This document shows, piece by piece, positions 39,118 to 48,137 of a stretch of 64,000 nucleotides of DNA (the first letter of the stretch is position 1; every line of letters starts with the position of its first letter). Source of the stretch: Candidatus Cloacimonadota bacterium (lineage in GTDB: Bacteria; Cloacimonadota; Cloacimonadia; Cloacimonadales; Cloacimonadaceae); assembly GCA_012728875.1 (NCBI GenBank), contig JAAYEF010000016.1, positions 18,444-82,443 of the forward strand, read 5' to 3'. A program made the translations under genes and the position numbers. The notes under the pieces are model-generated. The model was not told where the DNA came from. It saw nothing but the letters and a program-made list of their open reading frames with translations, and did not search any database.

Positions 39118-39141
39118 AAAAAGCGCCCCGTTTTGGAGCGC
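39116..39141 (-). terminator. Rho-independent terminator of the outer-membrane barrel gene
   Basis: On the minus strand GCGCTCC AAAAC GGGGCGC is followed by seven T residues, 26 bases past the stop of the 39167-39778 gene. It overlaps the last two bases of the convergent recombinase gene. Confidence 0.85.
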
Positions 39142-39166
39142 CTGTAAGATAAAGAGGGATTAAGAT

Positions 39167-39778
39167 TTAGAACAAAAAGCCCAGGCTGACCATCAAGCCA
39201 TTATGGGTGTCTTTTTTATTCTTTTCGATGACGTTGTTGTCACCGTCAAAATCTGCCAAGCCAAGCTGATAGCGGGCGCCAACCAATACTCTGTCGATGA
39301 CTTGGATGTCCAAACCAAAGTCCAGTCCATAATTCAGGCGATTGATGTCTTCCAAAATGTCTGTTTCATCTTCGATGACGGCGCCTTTGAATGTGTTTTT
39401 GCCAACAACGGCATAGCCCACGAAGGGAGCCACGGTGGGCTGAATATAGAGGCCTTTGGCGGCTTTGATGTTGTATTTCAGCAGGATGGGAACTTCCACA
39501 TAGTCCATCATGGTGGTGGTGTCAACGGTGAGAACTTTGTAGGTGTAACCCTTTTGACTGTAAAGGATTTCAGGCTGCACGATGAAGTTTGAATCGGTGC
39601 GGTATTGCAGGACCAATCCGCCATGAAATCCGCTTCTGTCGCCGGTTTCGAGGGCGTTTTCTTGTGTGGTGGCACGGTTCATCATGTTCAAACCGCCGCG
39701 AAGTCCGTAGGTCACGTCCGCAAAAGCCAGGCTCAGGCTCAAGACGGTCAAGGCAAGAATGATTAAAGTCTTTTTCAT
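39167..39778 (-). CDS. Small outer-membrane beta-barrel protein
   Basis: A 203-residue exported protein, AAGGAG upstream of the start and a signal peptide (MKKTLIILALTVLSLSLAFA). About eight amphipathic strands follow (GLRGGLNMMN, GGLVLQYRTDSNFIVQPEILYS shortened, YVEVPILLKYNI, GARYQLGL), ending in the terminal VSLGFLF with a final Phe, the usual signal for barrel insertion. It fits the PorT/OmpW-like barrel class (PF13568). The ligand is unknown. Confidence 0.85.
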   Translation of the reverse strand: MKKTLIILALTVLSLSLAFADVTYGLRGGLNMMNRATTQENALETGDRSGFHGGLVLQYRTDSNFIVQPEILYSQKGYTYKVLTVDTTTMMDYVEVPILLKYNIKAAKGLYIQPTVAPFVGYAVVGKNTFKGAVIEDETDILEDINRLNYGLDFGLDIQVIDRVLVGARYQLGLADFDGDNNVIEKNKKDTHNGLMVSLGFLF

Positions 39779-40342
39779 TTATTGATTTCTCCTTTTTGGG
39801 TAACGGTAATCAATGCCCGTTTATATCAAAATAACCGGCATCAGCAAAAAAGTCAAGAGGAATGTTTAACAAAATGGAAAAGCTAACCACAAAAAACATA
39901 TCCGGAGTCAGTTATCCTCTGAAAATCTGCGCTGTTTTTTCCATCACGTCTCCTTTAACATATTGCCAATGCAGCAAATATGTATCTTGATTTCATGAGT
40001 TAAAAAAATCCTGAAAATTCATCCCGCCCATCCCGATTTTCTTCAATCCAAAACAAATCCTCCCCCTCTTCCTTGGCTCCAACCAAAAGACAAGCTATAC
40101 ACTTCCTAAACTCCTCCCCATAAAAATTGGGGAGGCTTATGGGAAGTATTGCCATGGATCTTGGCTTGGGCTCTGGGGAGAAGGCTGGAAGAAAACATTT
40201 GGTTCGGACACGCTTGCAAACATGGGGATGATCCCGCTCCGAAAGCCGGGCACTGCGATCGGTCTTTATAATCAGAGGACTGGCGCAACGCAGACAGTAC
40301 GTTACCCTCCTTGGATCGTTCAAAAGTATCCGTGAAGCTATG
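39779..40342. other. Intergenic region with a possible Nudix-type remnant
   Basis: The 564 bases hold the promoter of the barrel gene, an 8-bp perfect inverted repeat CCTCCCCA/TGGGGAGG near 40112-40135, and, on the minus strand about 20 bases past thiD, a weak 107-codon frame (40000-40323). Its start YCLRCASPLI...HPHVC vaguely recalls a Nudix-hydrolase zinc ribbon. A good AAGGAGG there is not followed by a start codon, so it looks like a decayed gene at most. Confidence 0.35.
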
Positions 40343-41125
40343 TCAAACTGAACCGCTCTGATTGTCCATGGAAGTTTCAGCCAATCCGTTCAAACCATCG
40401 TAATAATCCATCACCCAAAGCGATGCCCGGTGAAAAGCCTCGTGCTCATTGAATCCTTTCGACAGATAGCAGCAAAAGGCCGTGGCCAAAGCGCAGCCGG
40501 TGCCGTGGTCATAGTTCCAGTTCCTGCGGGGGTGACTGTATCTTATCACTTTGTCCTTGCTTACAAAGGCTTCCTCCAGAGTTCCACTCCGCCCATGCCC
40601 CCCTTTTAGCAGGATACTTGCATCCATCTGATAAGCATAGTCTTGCGCCTGCCGGATGGACTCCTCAAAGCTTGCTGTTTCCGCTTTGCAGAGCATTGCC
40701 AGTTCCGGTAGATTGGGGCAAAGATAGTCCGCCTGCCGGATCAAGCTTTGGAGCTCGATCAGCCCGGCATCGTCCAAAAAAGCCTGGCCTCGACTGGCCT
40801 TGATCACGGGATCAAGGATTACTTTCCAGGCCCGGGGTCGGCTCAAATATTTGCACAGGAGCTTGATCTGCCCTTCGGTGGATAGCGCACCTATCTTAAT
40901 GTAGCGCAGAGCTTTGTTTTGCAGTACCAGGTGCAGGTTCTTTTCAATGATCCCCTCTTCAACGGGGTGGATCAATTCCACCCCGTTCTTGCTTTGCAGG
41001 CTCAGATTGGCAACGCAGGTATGCAGCTTGTGTCCAAACAGAGCCGCCACTCTGATATCCTGATTGATCCCGGCACCGCCGCTGCTATCGATGGTGCCGA
41101 TTACAGCTATCTGTACTTCAGGCAT
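40343..41125 (-). CDS. thiD: Hydroxymethylpyrimidine (phosphate) kinase
   Basis: A 260-residue kinase that phosphorylates HMP to HMP-PP for thiamin synthesis. Conserved stretches are GTIDSSGGAGINQDI, DPVIKASRG, LLKGGHG and the catalytic DHGTGCALATA. The start at 41125 overlaps thiC by 8 bases; an ATG at 41137 is an alternative. It is the last gene of the riboswitch-controlled thi unit. Confidence 0.92.
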   Translation of the reverse strand: MPEVQIAVIGTIDSSGGAGINQDIRVAALFGHKLHTCVANLSLQSKNGVELIHPVEEGIIEKNLHLVLQNKALRYIKIGALSTEGQIKLLCKYLSRPRAWKVILDPVIKASRGQAFLDDAGLIELQSLIRQADYLCPNLPELAMLCKAETASFEESIRQAQDYAYQMDASILLKGGHGRSGTLEEAFVSKDKVIRYSHPRRNWNYDHGTGCALATAFCCYLSKGFNEHEAFHRASLWVMDYYDGLNGLAETSMDNQSGSV

Positions 41126-42392
41126 GGGCGTGGTCATTTTTGATGGCACAGAGCTTGCCACACATGCTGCATTGATCGCTTAATTCACCTGAAGTCTCGC
41201 TTTTACGCTTCCTTGCCAGCGAAGGATCGACACTAAGGTCAAAGATGGTCTCCCAATCCATCCTCCGTCTGGCTGTGGAAATGGCATCGTCGATCTGAAG
41301 GGCTTTGGGACAGCCCCTTGCCAAATCCGCAATGTGGGCAGCAATCCTTGATGCGATGATACCTTGCTTGACATCATCCCAATCGGGCAGGCAAAGATGC
41401 TCTGCCGGAGTAACATAGCAGAGAAAATCTGCCCCTGCGGATCCTGCCAGGGCTCCTCCGATCGCTGCCGTGATATGATCATATCCGCTGGCAAAATCAG
41501 TGGGCAGCGGCCCCAGAACATAGAACGGTGCATTGTCACACAGCCTTTTCTGTAGCCGCACATTGGCCTCAATATCCCGATATGGAACATGCCCCGGACC
41601 TTCCACCATCACCTGTACACCGGCATCGCGGCAACGGCTCACCAATTCGCCCAGGACAATAAGTTCTGCCAGCTGTGTGGCGTCTGAGGCATCGCTGATC
41701 GCTCCCGGACGGAATCCATCACCCAGACTAAGCGTTACATCGTGTTTTTGGCAGATCGATAGTAGACGGTCAAACTGCTCATAGAGCGGATTTTCAGCTT
41801 TTGCGTGCAGCATCCAGCGCTTGAGCAGCGATCCGCCCCGACTGACTATCCCGAGGAGCCTGCTGTCTTTCTGATGTGCTGCCAGGCTCCAACGGTTAAT
41901 CCCGGCATGAACCGTCATAAAATCCACTCCTTGTTCAGCTTGCAGCTCAATCTCATCAAAGAGCATGTCCGGTTCAAATGCCAGGATGTCCCTGCCCTGC
42001 TGCTCCAGTTTCGATGCCACTGCATAGATCGGCACCGTGCCCAAGATCAGCTCTGTATTGGCTATCATCCTTTTTCGGATGGCATCCAGATCTCCCCCCG
42101 TGGAGAGATCCATCACCGCATGTGCCCCAAACTCGGAACAGAGCTGAAGCTTGACGATCTCGCCATCGGGATCGCAAGCCAGATTGGAACTGCCGATATT
42201 GGCATTGATCTTGACGCTCAAGCCGCTGCCGATCCCGACCGGCTTGCTCTTTCTATTACGGTTGCTTGGGATCACGACCTCGCCTGCCGCGATTTTCTGG
42301 ATCAAAATTTCCTGTTCCAGCCCCTCATCTTTTGCCACTGTCATCATCTCAGGGCTCAGATTGCCTTTTATTGCTTCGCTGTATTGTGTCAT
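41118..42392 (-). CDS. thiC: Phosphomethylpyrimidine synthase
   Basis: A 424-residue radical-SAM enzyme that turns AIR into HMP-P. Family motifs include NANIGSSN, MDLSTGGD, TVHAGINR, GDGFRPGA, EGPGHVPY and YDHITAAIGGA. The C-terminal cluster motif is CSMCGKLC, a CX2CX3C form one residue shorter than the CX2CX4C of the better-known enzymes. The length matches the short ThiC class. GGAG precedes the ATG at 42392, which overlaps the thiE stop. Confidence 0.95.
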   Translation of the reverse strand: MTQYSEAIKGNLSPEMMTVAKDEGLEQEILIQKIAAGEVVIPSNRNRKSKPVGIGSGLSVKINANIGSSNLACDPDGEIVKLQLCSEFGAHAVMDLSTGGDLDAIRKRMIANTELILGTVPIYAVASKLEQQGRDILAFEPDMLFDEIELQAEQGVDFMTVHAGINRWSLAAHQKDSRLLGIVSRGGSLLKRWMLHAKAENPLYEQFDRLLSICQKHDVTLSLGDGFRPGAISDASDATQLAELIVLGELVSRCRDAGVQVMVEGPGHVPYRDIEANVRLQKRLCDNAPFYVLGPLPTDFASGYDHITAAIGGALAGSAGADFLCYVTPAEHLCLPDWDDVKQGIIASRIAAHIADLARGCPKALQIDDAISTARRRMDWETIFDLSVDPSLARKRKSETSGELSDQCSMCGKLCAIKNDHAHA

Positions 42393-43027
42393 TGTTTTCT
42401 CCATAAGTCTTTGATTGTGCGTATATTGTCCCTCAGGGTACGGCTGTCTGTGCAGTCGCCGAAGTGACGGATCATACTGATGTTTTTGGCTCCCGAAGCC
42501 AAAACTTCCTCCAGATTGTTGGGAAAGATGCCTCCGATTGCCACAATGGGATGCTTGGCTGCGTCTAATACTTGCGCCAGATGAAGAGTTCCCACCGGAG
42601 GATCGGGAATGGCTTTGGCCACGGTGGGAAATATGGGCCCAAAGCTGATGTAATCGGGGCTTTTTCCGCTGGTTTCAATCTCTGTGTTCAGAGCTTCAAA
42701 TTGCCCCAGGGAGTGAGTGGATACTCCGATCAGCTTATCCGGCAATAGGTTACGCGCCTGTATCCAATGTATGTCATCCTGTCCCAAATGCAGGCCATCG
42801 ACATCAGCCAAGAGGCAAAGATCAAGCCTGTCATCGATCAGGAATCGGGTCTGGCTGCCTTTGCAGATATCTCTCAATTGCTCTGCCAGGATCAGATATT
42901 CCCTGTCACACATGGTTTTATCGCGCAGTTGCAGCATCGGAACCCCTTCTTCCACGCAGATTTTGGTAAATTCCAGGTATCCCAGCCGGGGCTTGGTCAT
43001 AACGATGTAGAGCCCAAAGTCTTTCAC
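42389..43027 (-). CDS. thiE: Thiamin-phosphate synthase
   Basis: A 212-residue TIM barrel that joins HMP-PP and thiazole phosphate. The GTG at 43027 overlaps the thi4 stop in a GTGA, and the next residues (VKDFGLYIVMTKPRLG) fit the family start. Conserved motifs are LQLRDKT, DDRLDLCLLADVDGLHLGQDD (shortened), GVSTHS, YISFGPIFPT and VAIGGI. An apparent upstream extension of 55 codons lies inside thi4 and is rejected. Confidence 0.93.
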   Translation of the reverse strand: MKDFGLYIVMTKPRLGYLEFTKICVEEGVPMLQLRDKTMCDREYLILAEQLRDICKGSQTRFLIDDRLDLCLLADVDGLHLGQDDIHWIQARNLLPDKLIGVSTHSLGQFEALNTEIETSGKSPDYISFGPIFPTVAKAIPDPPVGTLHLAQVLDAAKHPIVAIGGIFPNNLEEVLASGAKNISMIRHFGDCTDSRTLRDNIRTIKDLWRKQ

Positions 43028-43803
43028 TGTCTGCCCCCGGCCAGGCTTTGCCTGATCAAAGTCGCGGCTTTGACGCCGGAAAGCAACATCCCGCCGAAAA
43101 TCGGACCCATCCGGTTGCTTCCGCTCACACCGCAGGCTGCCATCCCCGAAACATATAGTCCCGGATAGATTTCGCCGGTGTATTCCACGCAAGCCTTTTC
43201 CCCGGCTTCGGCATTCATGGAGCCCTCATAAGCCATCGTATTGCCGGGCAGATTGAGCTGAACAGGATTTTTCCGGGTGAGCACAGAAACCACTTCACTG
43301 GGATGGCCGGTGGCATCCAATACTATTGTGGAACATAGAGATAGCGGATCAACGTGCATTCCGAGCTTGGCAACCGGTGTCCAATTGATCACGACTCCGC
43401 AAACCCGCTCGTCTTTGTGCAAGACGTCTTCCATTGAGATTCCGCTGAAGATGGCGGCGCCTTCATGCGCAGCCCGGTAGATCAGTGCGGAAGTGGCTTC
43501 CACGGCATCAACCGTGTAGAATCCCTGTTCTGCCTGCCGGTAGCTGATCCCATATCGATCCAGGATTGGCAATACTTCGCTTTGGACTACGATTGTGTTA
43601 AAGAGCATCGCCCCTCCCCACATTCCGCCTCCGGGTGCGAGTTTGCCCTCGATCAGGCAGGTCTTGATCCCATTTGCGGCGAGTTCTGCCGCGCAGATCA
43701 ATCCGCTCGGACCGCCTCCCACAATGACAACGTCGGTCTGCAAGTTGTCTTGCAGCTTTTCAAACCATCTCTCGCAGATGGCTTTGGAGATTGTGTACTC
43801 CAT
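43024..43803 (-). CDS. thi4: Thi4-type thiazole synthase, probably sulfide-dependent
   Basis: A 259-residue FAD/NAD-binding protein making the thiazole moiety from NAD and glycine. VVIVGGGPSGLICA is the dinucleotide fold, then PGGGMWGGAML and DATGHPSEV, with MAACGVSGSNRMGPIFGGML, shortened, near the end. H150 in GMHVDPL stands where yeast THI4 has its suicide cysteine (CMDP context), as in archaeal enzymes that take sulfur from sulfide and turn over. The absence of thiG, thiF, thiS and thiH nearby agrees. It is the first gene of the TPP-riboswitch unit. Confidence 0.92.
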   Translation of the reverse strand: MEYTISKAICERWFEKLQDNLQTDVVIVGGGPSGLICAAELAANGIKTCLIEGKLAPGGGMWGGAMLFNTIVVQSEVLPILDRYGISYRQAEQGFYTVDAVEATSALIYRAAHEGAAIFSGISMEDVLHKDERVCGVVINWTPVAKLGMHVDPLSLCSTIVLDATGHPSEVVSVLTRKNPVQLNLPGNTMAYEGSMNAEAGEKACVEYTGEIYPGLYVSGMAACGVSGSNRMGPIFGGMLLSGVKAATLIRQSLAGGRQ

Positions 43804-43809
43804 ACTATT

Positions 43810-43829
43810 CCCCTTTATTTTATTGGGGG
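43810..43829 (-). promoter_or_regulatory. Hairpin that covers the thi4 ribosome binding site
   Basis: On the minus strand CCCC, eleven A/T bases and GGGG form a hairpin whose right arm is the AAGGGG Shine-Dalgarno of thi4. No T-rich terminator follows the riboswitch, so control of translation through this arm is the simplest reading. Confidence 0.55.
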
Positions 43830-43875
43830 TATGTGAGTTAGCACCTTCGAGCCAGCATCGGTGTGATGCGTTTTT

Positions 43876-43951
43876 CTCCCTAGCGCCGGTATTATCCGGA
43901 TCAGGTTCGAAGGGTATTCTCTCAGCCGAAGTTTCCTTCAGCACCCCTGTA
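43876..43951 (-). promoter_or_regulatory. TPP riboswitch
   Basis: The minus strand carries the THI-element core in order: ACAGGGGTGCTGAAGG, GGCTGAGAGAATACCCTT, CGAACCTGATCCGGATAATA and CCGGCGCTAGGGAG. It lies about 70 bases before thi4 and points into the thi4-thiE-thiC-thiD genes, so thiamin pyrophosphate should repress the whole unit. A GCATC/GATGC hairpin follows it. Confidence 0.97.
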
Positions 43952-43952
43952 T

Positions 43953-44352
43953 TGAAATCAATTGTGCAGGATCCGACCTTTCTGTCAATGATTTCTTCAC
44001 GTTATGCTCTAACTTGTTCCTACTCTTTAAGTTCTCAGGTGACTGCCCGGGAATCACACCATATCGCGGCAGGATTGCCATTATTGCCAGATGGACCGAC
44101 TCGGCAAAACAGCATCGTTCTGGGAAATATATCTGCAAATTGAGAGATCGGGAATCGTGGCTAAAGCATTATCCGTTTCGCAATTTGCAGTTTTCATTGT
44201 CCTGTTGCAAAAAATCCCGGGCAAAAAAAGCCATCCCCCTGTTTTTCTTGACGAAAAAGAGCCGCTTGCAGATTTTGGATTCTTATCCGGTTTGCGCCGC
44301 GAGGCAGGAACCGTAAACAAGTTAAATATCGTTTGGAAAAGAGGATACAGAC
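43953..44352. other. Divergent intergenic region without a recognisable gene
   Basis: The 400 bases must hold the start of the thi transcript on one side and the promoter of the carboxyltransferase operon on the other. No conserved promoter pair, RNA gene or stable terminator was found. The only visible signal is AAGAGGATA before the 44353 start. Confidence 0.55.
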
Positions 44353-45906
44353 ATGCTAACGACCCGAGACGCGATCCAAAAGCTGCTGGACAAAGAGCAA
44401 AAAGTCCTGCAGATGGGCGGCGCCAAAGCCGTGGAAAAACAAAAAAGCGGAGGAAAGCTGACAGCGCGCGAGCGGCTGGACTTGCTTTTCGATCCCGGCA
44501 CCTTCCGGGAGCTGGATATGTTTGTGGAACACCGCTGTGACAACTTTGGCATGGAAAAGATTGAAATTCCATCGGATGGTGTGATCACCGGCCACGGTTT
44601 GGTGGATGGCCGTCCGGTTTTTGCGTTTTCGCAGGATTTCACCTCCCGGGGCGGTTCCCTGGGCGAAATGCACGCTGCCAAGATCTGCAAGATCATGGAC
44701 ATGGCTCTCAAGAGCGGGGTTCCCTTGGTGGGAATCCAGGACAGCGGCGGAGCCCGCATCCAGGAAGGAGTGGATTCGCTCAAGGGTTATGGCGACATCT
44801 TCTTCCGCAATTCCCGTGCCAGCGGCGTGATTCCCCAGATCACCGCCATCATGGGCCCCTGCGCCGGCGGAGCGGTCTATTCCCCTGCCATGACCGACTT
44901 TGTGTTCATGGTGAAAAAAACCAGCTTTATGTTTATCACCGGGCCGGACGTGATCCGCGCCGTCACGGGCGAAGAGACCACCCAGGAGGAGCTTGGCGGA
45001 GCCATGACTCACAACTCCAAGAGCGGAAACGCCCACTTTGCCTGTGAAAACGACGAAGACGCCATCCAGCAGATCAAATTGCTGCTCTCCTTTTTGCCAG
45101 GGAACAACATGGAAGACCCGCCCCGCGCCGAAAGCGGCGACGACCCCTGGCGCCTGTGTCCGAACCTGGATTCCATCATTCCGGACAACCCCAAGGAAAG
45201 CTACAGCATGCACGAGGTGATCCGCACCGTTTTGGACGACGGTCAGTTTTTTGAACCTCACCTCTATTATGCGCAAAACATCATCGTGGGCTTCGGACGC
45301 CTGAACGGACGTGTGGTGGGCGTGGTGGCAAACCAGCCCAAGGTCTTGGCGGGCTGTCTGGATATCGACGCCTCGGACAAAGCCACGCGCTTCATCCGCT
45401 TCTGCGATGCCTTCAACATTCCTATGCTCACCTTTGTGGACGTTCCGGGCTATCTTCCCGGGCGTGATCAGGAATGGAACGGCATCATCCGCCACGGCGC
45501 AAAGCTCTTGTGGTGCTATTCCGAAGCCACGGTTCCCAAACTGACCGTGGTGACCCGCAAAGACTATGGCGGAAGCTATATCGCCATGAGCAGCAGACAC
45601 CTGGGTGCAGACATGGTCTTCGCCTGGCCCAGTGCGGAAATTGCCGTGATGGGCGCCCAGGGTGCCGCAAACATCATCTTCCGCAAAGAGATTCAAACCG
45701 CCGAGGATCAAAACGCCAAACGCGCCGAACTGATTGCAACCTATGAAGAAGAATTCAACAACCCCTATGTGGCGGCATCCCGCGGATATATCGATGCGGT
45801 GATCCTGCCCTCCGAAACCCGCAAAAGGCTGATCGACGCCCTGGAAATCCTTTCCAGCAAGAGCGAAAGCCTGCCGCCCAAAAAGCACGGAAACATTCCT
45901 TCCTAA
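44353..45906 (+). CDS. Biotin-dependent acyl-CoA carboxyltransferase subunit (12S/PccB/MmdA type)
   Basis: A 517-residue carboxyltransferase of the crotonase fold that moves CO2 between a biotin carrier and propionyl-/methylmalonyl-CoA. The two oxyanion-hole regions are visible: IMGPCAGGAVYSPA in the N-half and DYGGSYIAMSSRHLGAD in the C-half; GGARIQEGVDSL and VDVPGYLPGRDQE are family landmarks. The next two genes supply a small subunit and a 5S/1.3S fusion, while no membrane decarboxylase beta subunit is present, so a methylmalonyl-CoA:pyruvate transcarboxylase fits best. Confidence 0.9.
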   Translation: MLTTRDAIQKLLDKEQKVLQMGGAKAVEKQKSGGKLTARERLDLLFDPGTFRELDMFVEHRCDNFGMEKIEIPSDGVITGHGLVDGRPVFAFSQDFTSRGGSLGEMHAAKICKIMDMALKSGVPLVGIQDSGGARIQEGVDSLKGYGDIFFRNSRASGVIPQITAIMGPCAGGAVYSPAMTDFVFMVKKTSFMFITGPDVIRAVTGEETTQEELGGAMTHNSKSGNAHFACENDEDAIQQIKLLLSFLPGNNMEDPPRAESGDDPWRLCPNLDSIIPDNPKESYSMHEVIRTVLDDGQFFEPHLYYAQNIIVGFGRLNGRVVGVVANQPKVLAGCLDIDASDKATRFIRFCDAFNIPMLTFVDVPGYLPGRDQEWNGIIRHGAKLLWCYSEATVPKLTVVTRKDYGGSYIAMSSRHLGADMVFAWPSAEIAVMGAQGAANIIFRKEIQTAEDQNAKRAELIATYEEEFNNPYVAASRGYIDAVILPSETRKRLIDALEILSSKSESLPPKKHGNIPS

Positions 45907-45919
45907 AGGACGCAGAGTG

Positions 45920-46108
45920 ATGACAGACCGTAAGAAAGAACTTGCCGCCATCGCAGGTGTGATGGCGCTGATCAGTTCCGAGGAGAGCCTTGCCTTTGTG
46001 CAGCGTCCCTATGAAAATGCGCCCAGCGTTTGGCAGCACTATGGGCGCCAGCAAACCATGCTCCATCGCGAGTTGGCTCAAAGAAGATTTATAAAAAGAA
46101 ACAGATAA
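45920..46108 (+). CDS. Small subunit of the carboxyltransferase complex
   Basis: A 62-residue protein between the two large subunits, with AAAGGA before ATG 45920. It contains AAIAGVMALISSEE and a closing WQHYGRQQTMLHRELAQRR, the pattern of the small assembly subunits (epsilon/delta) of acyl-CoA carboxylases and methylmalonyl-CoA decarboxylases. It lacks the membrane helix of OadG-type gamma subunits, which again argues against a sodium pump. Confidence 0.65.
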   Translation: MTDRKKELAAIAGVMALISSEESLAFVQRPYENAPSVWQHYGRQQTMLHRELAQRRFIKRNR

Positions 46109-46120
46109 CAAGGAGACACC

Positions 46121-48112
46121 ATGCAAAAACATGGAATCTTGGAATATAGCCAGATGCGCTATGAACCGGACCGCCCCAAAGCGGCCAACCCCATCAAAAT
46201 TCAAGACCTGTCCTTCCGCGACGGACATCAGTCCCTTTTTGCCACACGCGGCCGCACCGAAGACATGCTCCACGTGGCAAAACTCATGGACCAAGTTGGC
46301 TTCTACAGCATGGAAGTGTGGGGCGGCGCCACTTTCGACGCCATGCACCGCTATCTGGGCGAAGACCCTTGGGAACGCATCCGCGTTTTGAAAGAACACA
46401 TCAAAAAGACCCCGTTTTCGATGCTGCTGCGCGGCCAAAACCTCGTGGGCTATCAAAACTATGCCGACGACGTGGTGGAAGCCTTTGTGCAGCGCGCCTG
46501 TGACAACGGCATCGACATCTTCCGCGTTTTCGACGCTTTGAACGACTTCCGCAACTTCCAAACCGCGGTGAAAATCATTCAAAAGAACGGAAAACACTTC
46601 CAAGGCGCCATCTGCTACAGCCTGATGGAACAGCGCATGGGCGGAGAGATCTATAACATTGAATATTACACCAAAAAAGCCAAACAACTGGAAGAAATGG
46701 GCGCGGACACAGTCTGCATCAAAGATATGGCAGGCTTGGTTTCCCCCTACGACGCCTTCGACCTGATCAAGGCGCTGAAAGAAACCGTGAAAGTGCCGGT
46801 GCATTTGCACACCCACTTCACCAGCGGACAGGGTGATCTGGCGCTGTTCAAAGCCATCGAAGCCGGCGTGGACATCATCGACACCTGCGTGGGACCCTAT
46901 GCCTACCGCACCTCACATCCCGCGGTCGAGCCTTTTGTGATCTCGCTTTTGGGCACAAACCGCGACACCGGTTTCGACATCCATCTGCTGAACAAGATCG
47001 GCAAGGAAATGGAAAAAGACATCCCCAAATATCTGAAATTTGCGGACAACACAAAGTTTGGCATCATCGACACCGACGTGATCATCCACCAAACCCCGGG
47101 CGGAATGCTTTCCAACCTGGTGAACCAACTGCGTCAGATGGATGCGCTGGATCGCCTGGACGACGTTTTCAAGGAAATCCCCAAAGTGCGCAAGGAACTG
47201 GGACAGATCCCCCTGGTGACCCCAACCAGCCAGATCGTTGGCATCCAAGCGGTCAACAACGCCCTTTTCGACAAGGAAGACGGCGAATATGCCCAGATCA
47301 CCGAGCAGGTGAAAGACCTCTGCTATGGCCTTTACGGAAAGACCACCCTGCCCATCGACGCCAAAGTGCAAAAGAAGGCGCTCAAGGGCTACCACCGCGG
47401 TGAAAAGCCCATCACAGAACGCCCCGGCGATGTGATCCAACCCGCATTGGAACAGGTGAAAAAGGAAACCGAAGGCTTGGCGAAAGATCTGGACGACGCC
47501 CTCATCGTGGCGATTTACAACCTCACCGGCAAAAAGTTCCTCAAGATCAAATATGGCTTGGAACCCATGCCGGAAGACATGAAGCCGGTCACCCTGGAAG
47601 AGGTGAAGCGCGAAGAGGATCTCTGCCAAAAAGCCAAGGCGGGCAAGCTGACCGAAAAGCCTGTCAAGGAAGCAGTTGCCAAGCCCGAAGACCTGCGTCA
47701 GTTCGACGTTTTTGTGGATGACGAACACTTCCTGGTGGAAGTTTCCGAAAAAGGCGGGGCTCCGCGTGTGGTTCGCAGCGCTCCTGTGGCTCCAGCCCCT
47801 GTGGCGGCTCCTGTGGCTCCTATTGCTCCAGCCGCCCCTGCCAAACCCGCTCCCGCGCCAAATCCTGCGCCCGCCTCCGCAGCCGGTGCAGACGGCACTC
47901 CGGTGCTGTCTCCCATGCCGGGCATGCTGATCAAATATGAAAAGAAAGTTGGCGACAAAGTCAGCCATGGCGACACCGTTTTGGTTTTGGAAGCCATGAA
48001 GATGAACAACAACATCCCCAGCCCAGTGGATGGAACAGTGGTGGCGACCCCCTTCTCCAGCGGCGACAACGTTGGCAAGGGCGACACCCTCATCGTGATC
48101 AAGCCGGATTGA
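46121..48112 (+). CDS. Fused pyruvate/oxaloacetate carboxyltransferase (5S) and biotin carrier (1.3S)
   Basis: A 663-residue protein. Residues 1-480 form the HMGL-like TIM barrel and PycB domain: QDLSFRDGHQSL, metal-binding HLHTHFTSGQGD and the CIKDMAG lysine region. A Pro/Ala linker (about 575-610) leads to a biotinyl domain with biotin on the lysine of LEAMKMNNN near residue 626. In Propionibacterium the 5S and 1.3S parts are separate chains; here they are fused, as in oxaloacetate decarboxylase alpha. It is a likely partner of the 12S-like subunit upstream. Confidence 0.92.
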   Translation: MQKHGILEYSQMRYEPDRPKAANPIKIQDLSFRDGHQSLFATRGRTEDMLHVAKLMDQVGFYSMEVWGGATFDAMHRYLGEDPWERIRVLKEHIKKTPFSMLLRGQNLVGYQNYADDVVEAFVQRACDNGIDIFRVFDALNDFRNFQTAVKIIQKNGKHFQGAICYSLMEQRMGGEIYNIEYYTKKAKQLEEMGADTVCIKDMAGLVSPYDAFDLIKALKETVKVPVHLHTHFTSGQGDLALFKAIEAGVDIIDTCVGPYAYRTSHPAVEPFVISLLGTNRDTGFDIHLLNKIGKEMEKDIPKYLKFADNTKFGIIDTDVIIHQTPGGMLSNLVNQLRQMDALDRLDDVFKEIPKVRKELGQIPLVTPTSQIVGIQAVNNALFDKEDGEYAQITEQVKDLCYGLYGKTTLPIDAKVQKKALKGYHRGEKPITERPGDVIQPALEQVKKETEGLAKDLDDALIVAIYNLTGKKFLKIKYGLEPMPEDMKPVTLEEVKREEDLCQKAKAGKLTEKPVKEAVAKPEDLRQFDVFVDDEHFLVEVSEKGGAPRVVRSAPVAPAPVAAPVAPIAPAAPAKPAPAPNPAPASAAGADGTPVLSPMPGMLIKYEKKVGDKVSHGDTVLVLEAMKMNNNIPSPVDGTVVATPFSSGDNVGKGDTLIVIKPD

Positions 48113-48137
48113 TAGCCCCGGCAAAGTGGAGAAAATC

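Noticed and set aside
43953..44352. tRNA or other RNA gene
   Set aside because: No cloverleaf or T-loop motif (GTTCRA) could be matched.
44353..48112. Sodium-pumping methylmalonyl-CoA or oxaloacetate decarboxylase
   Set aside because: The membrane beta subunit is missing and the small subunit has no membrane helix.
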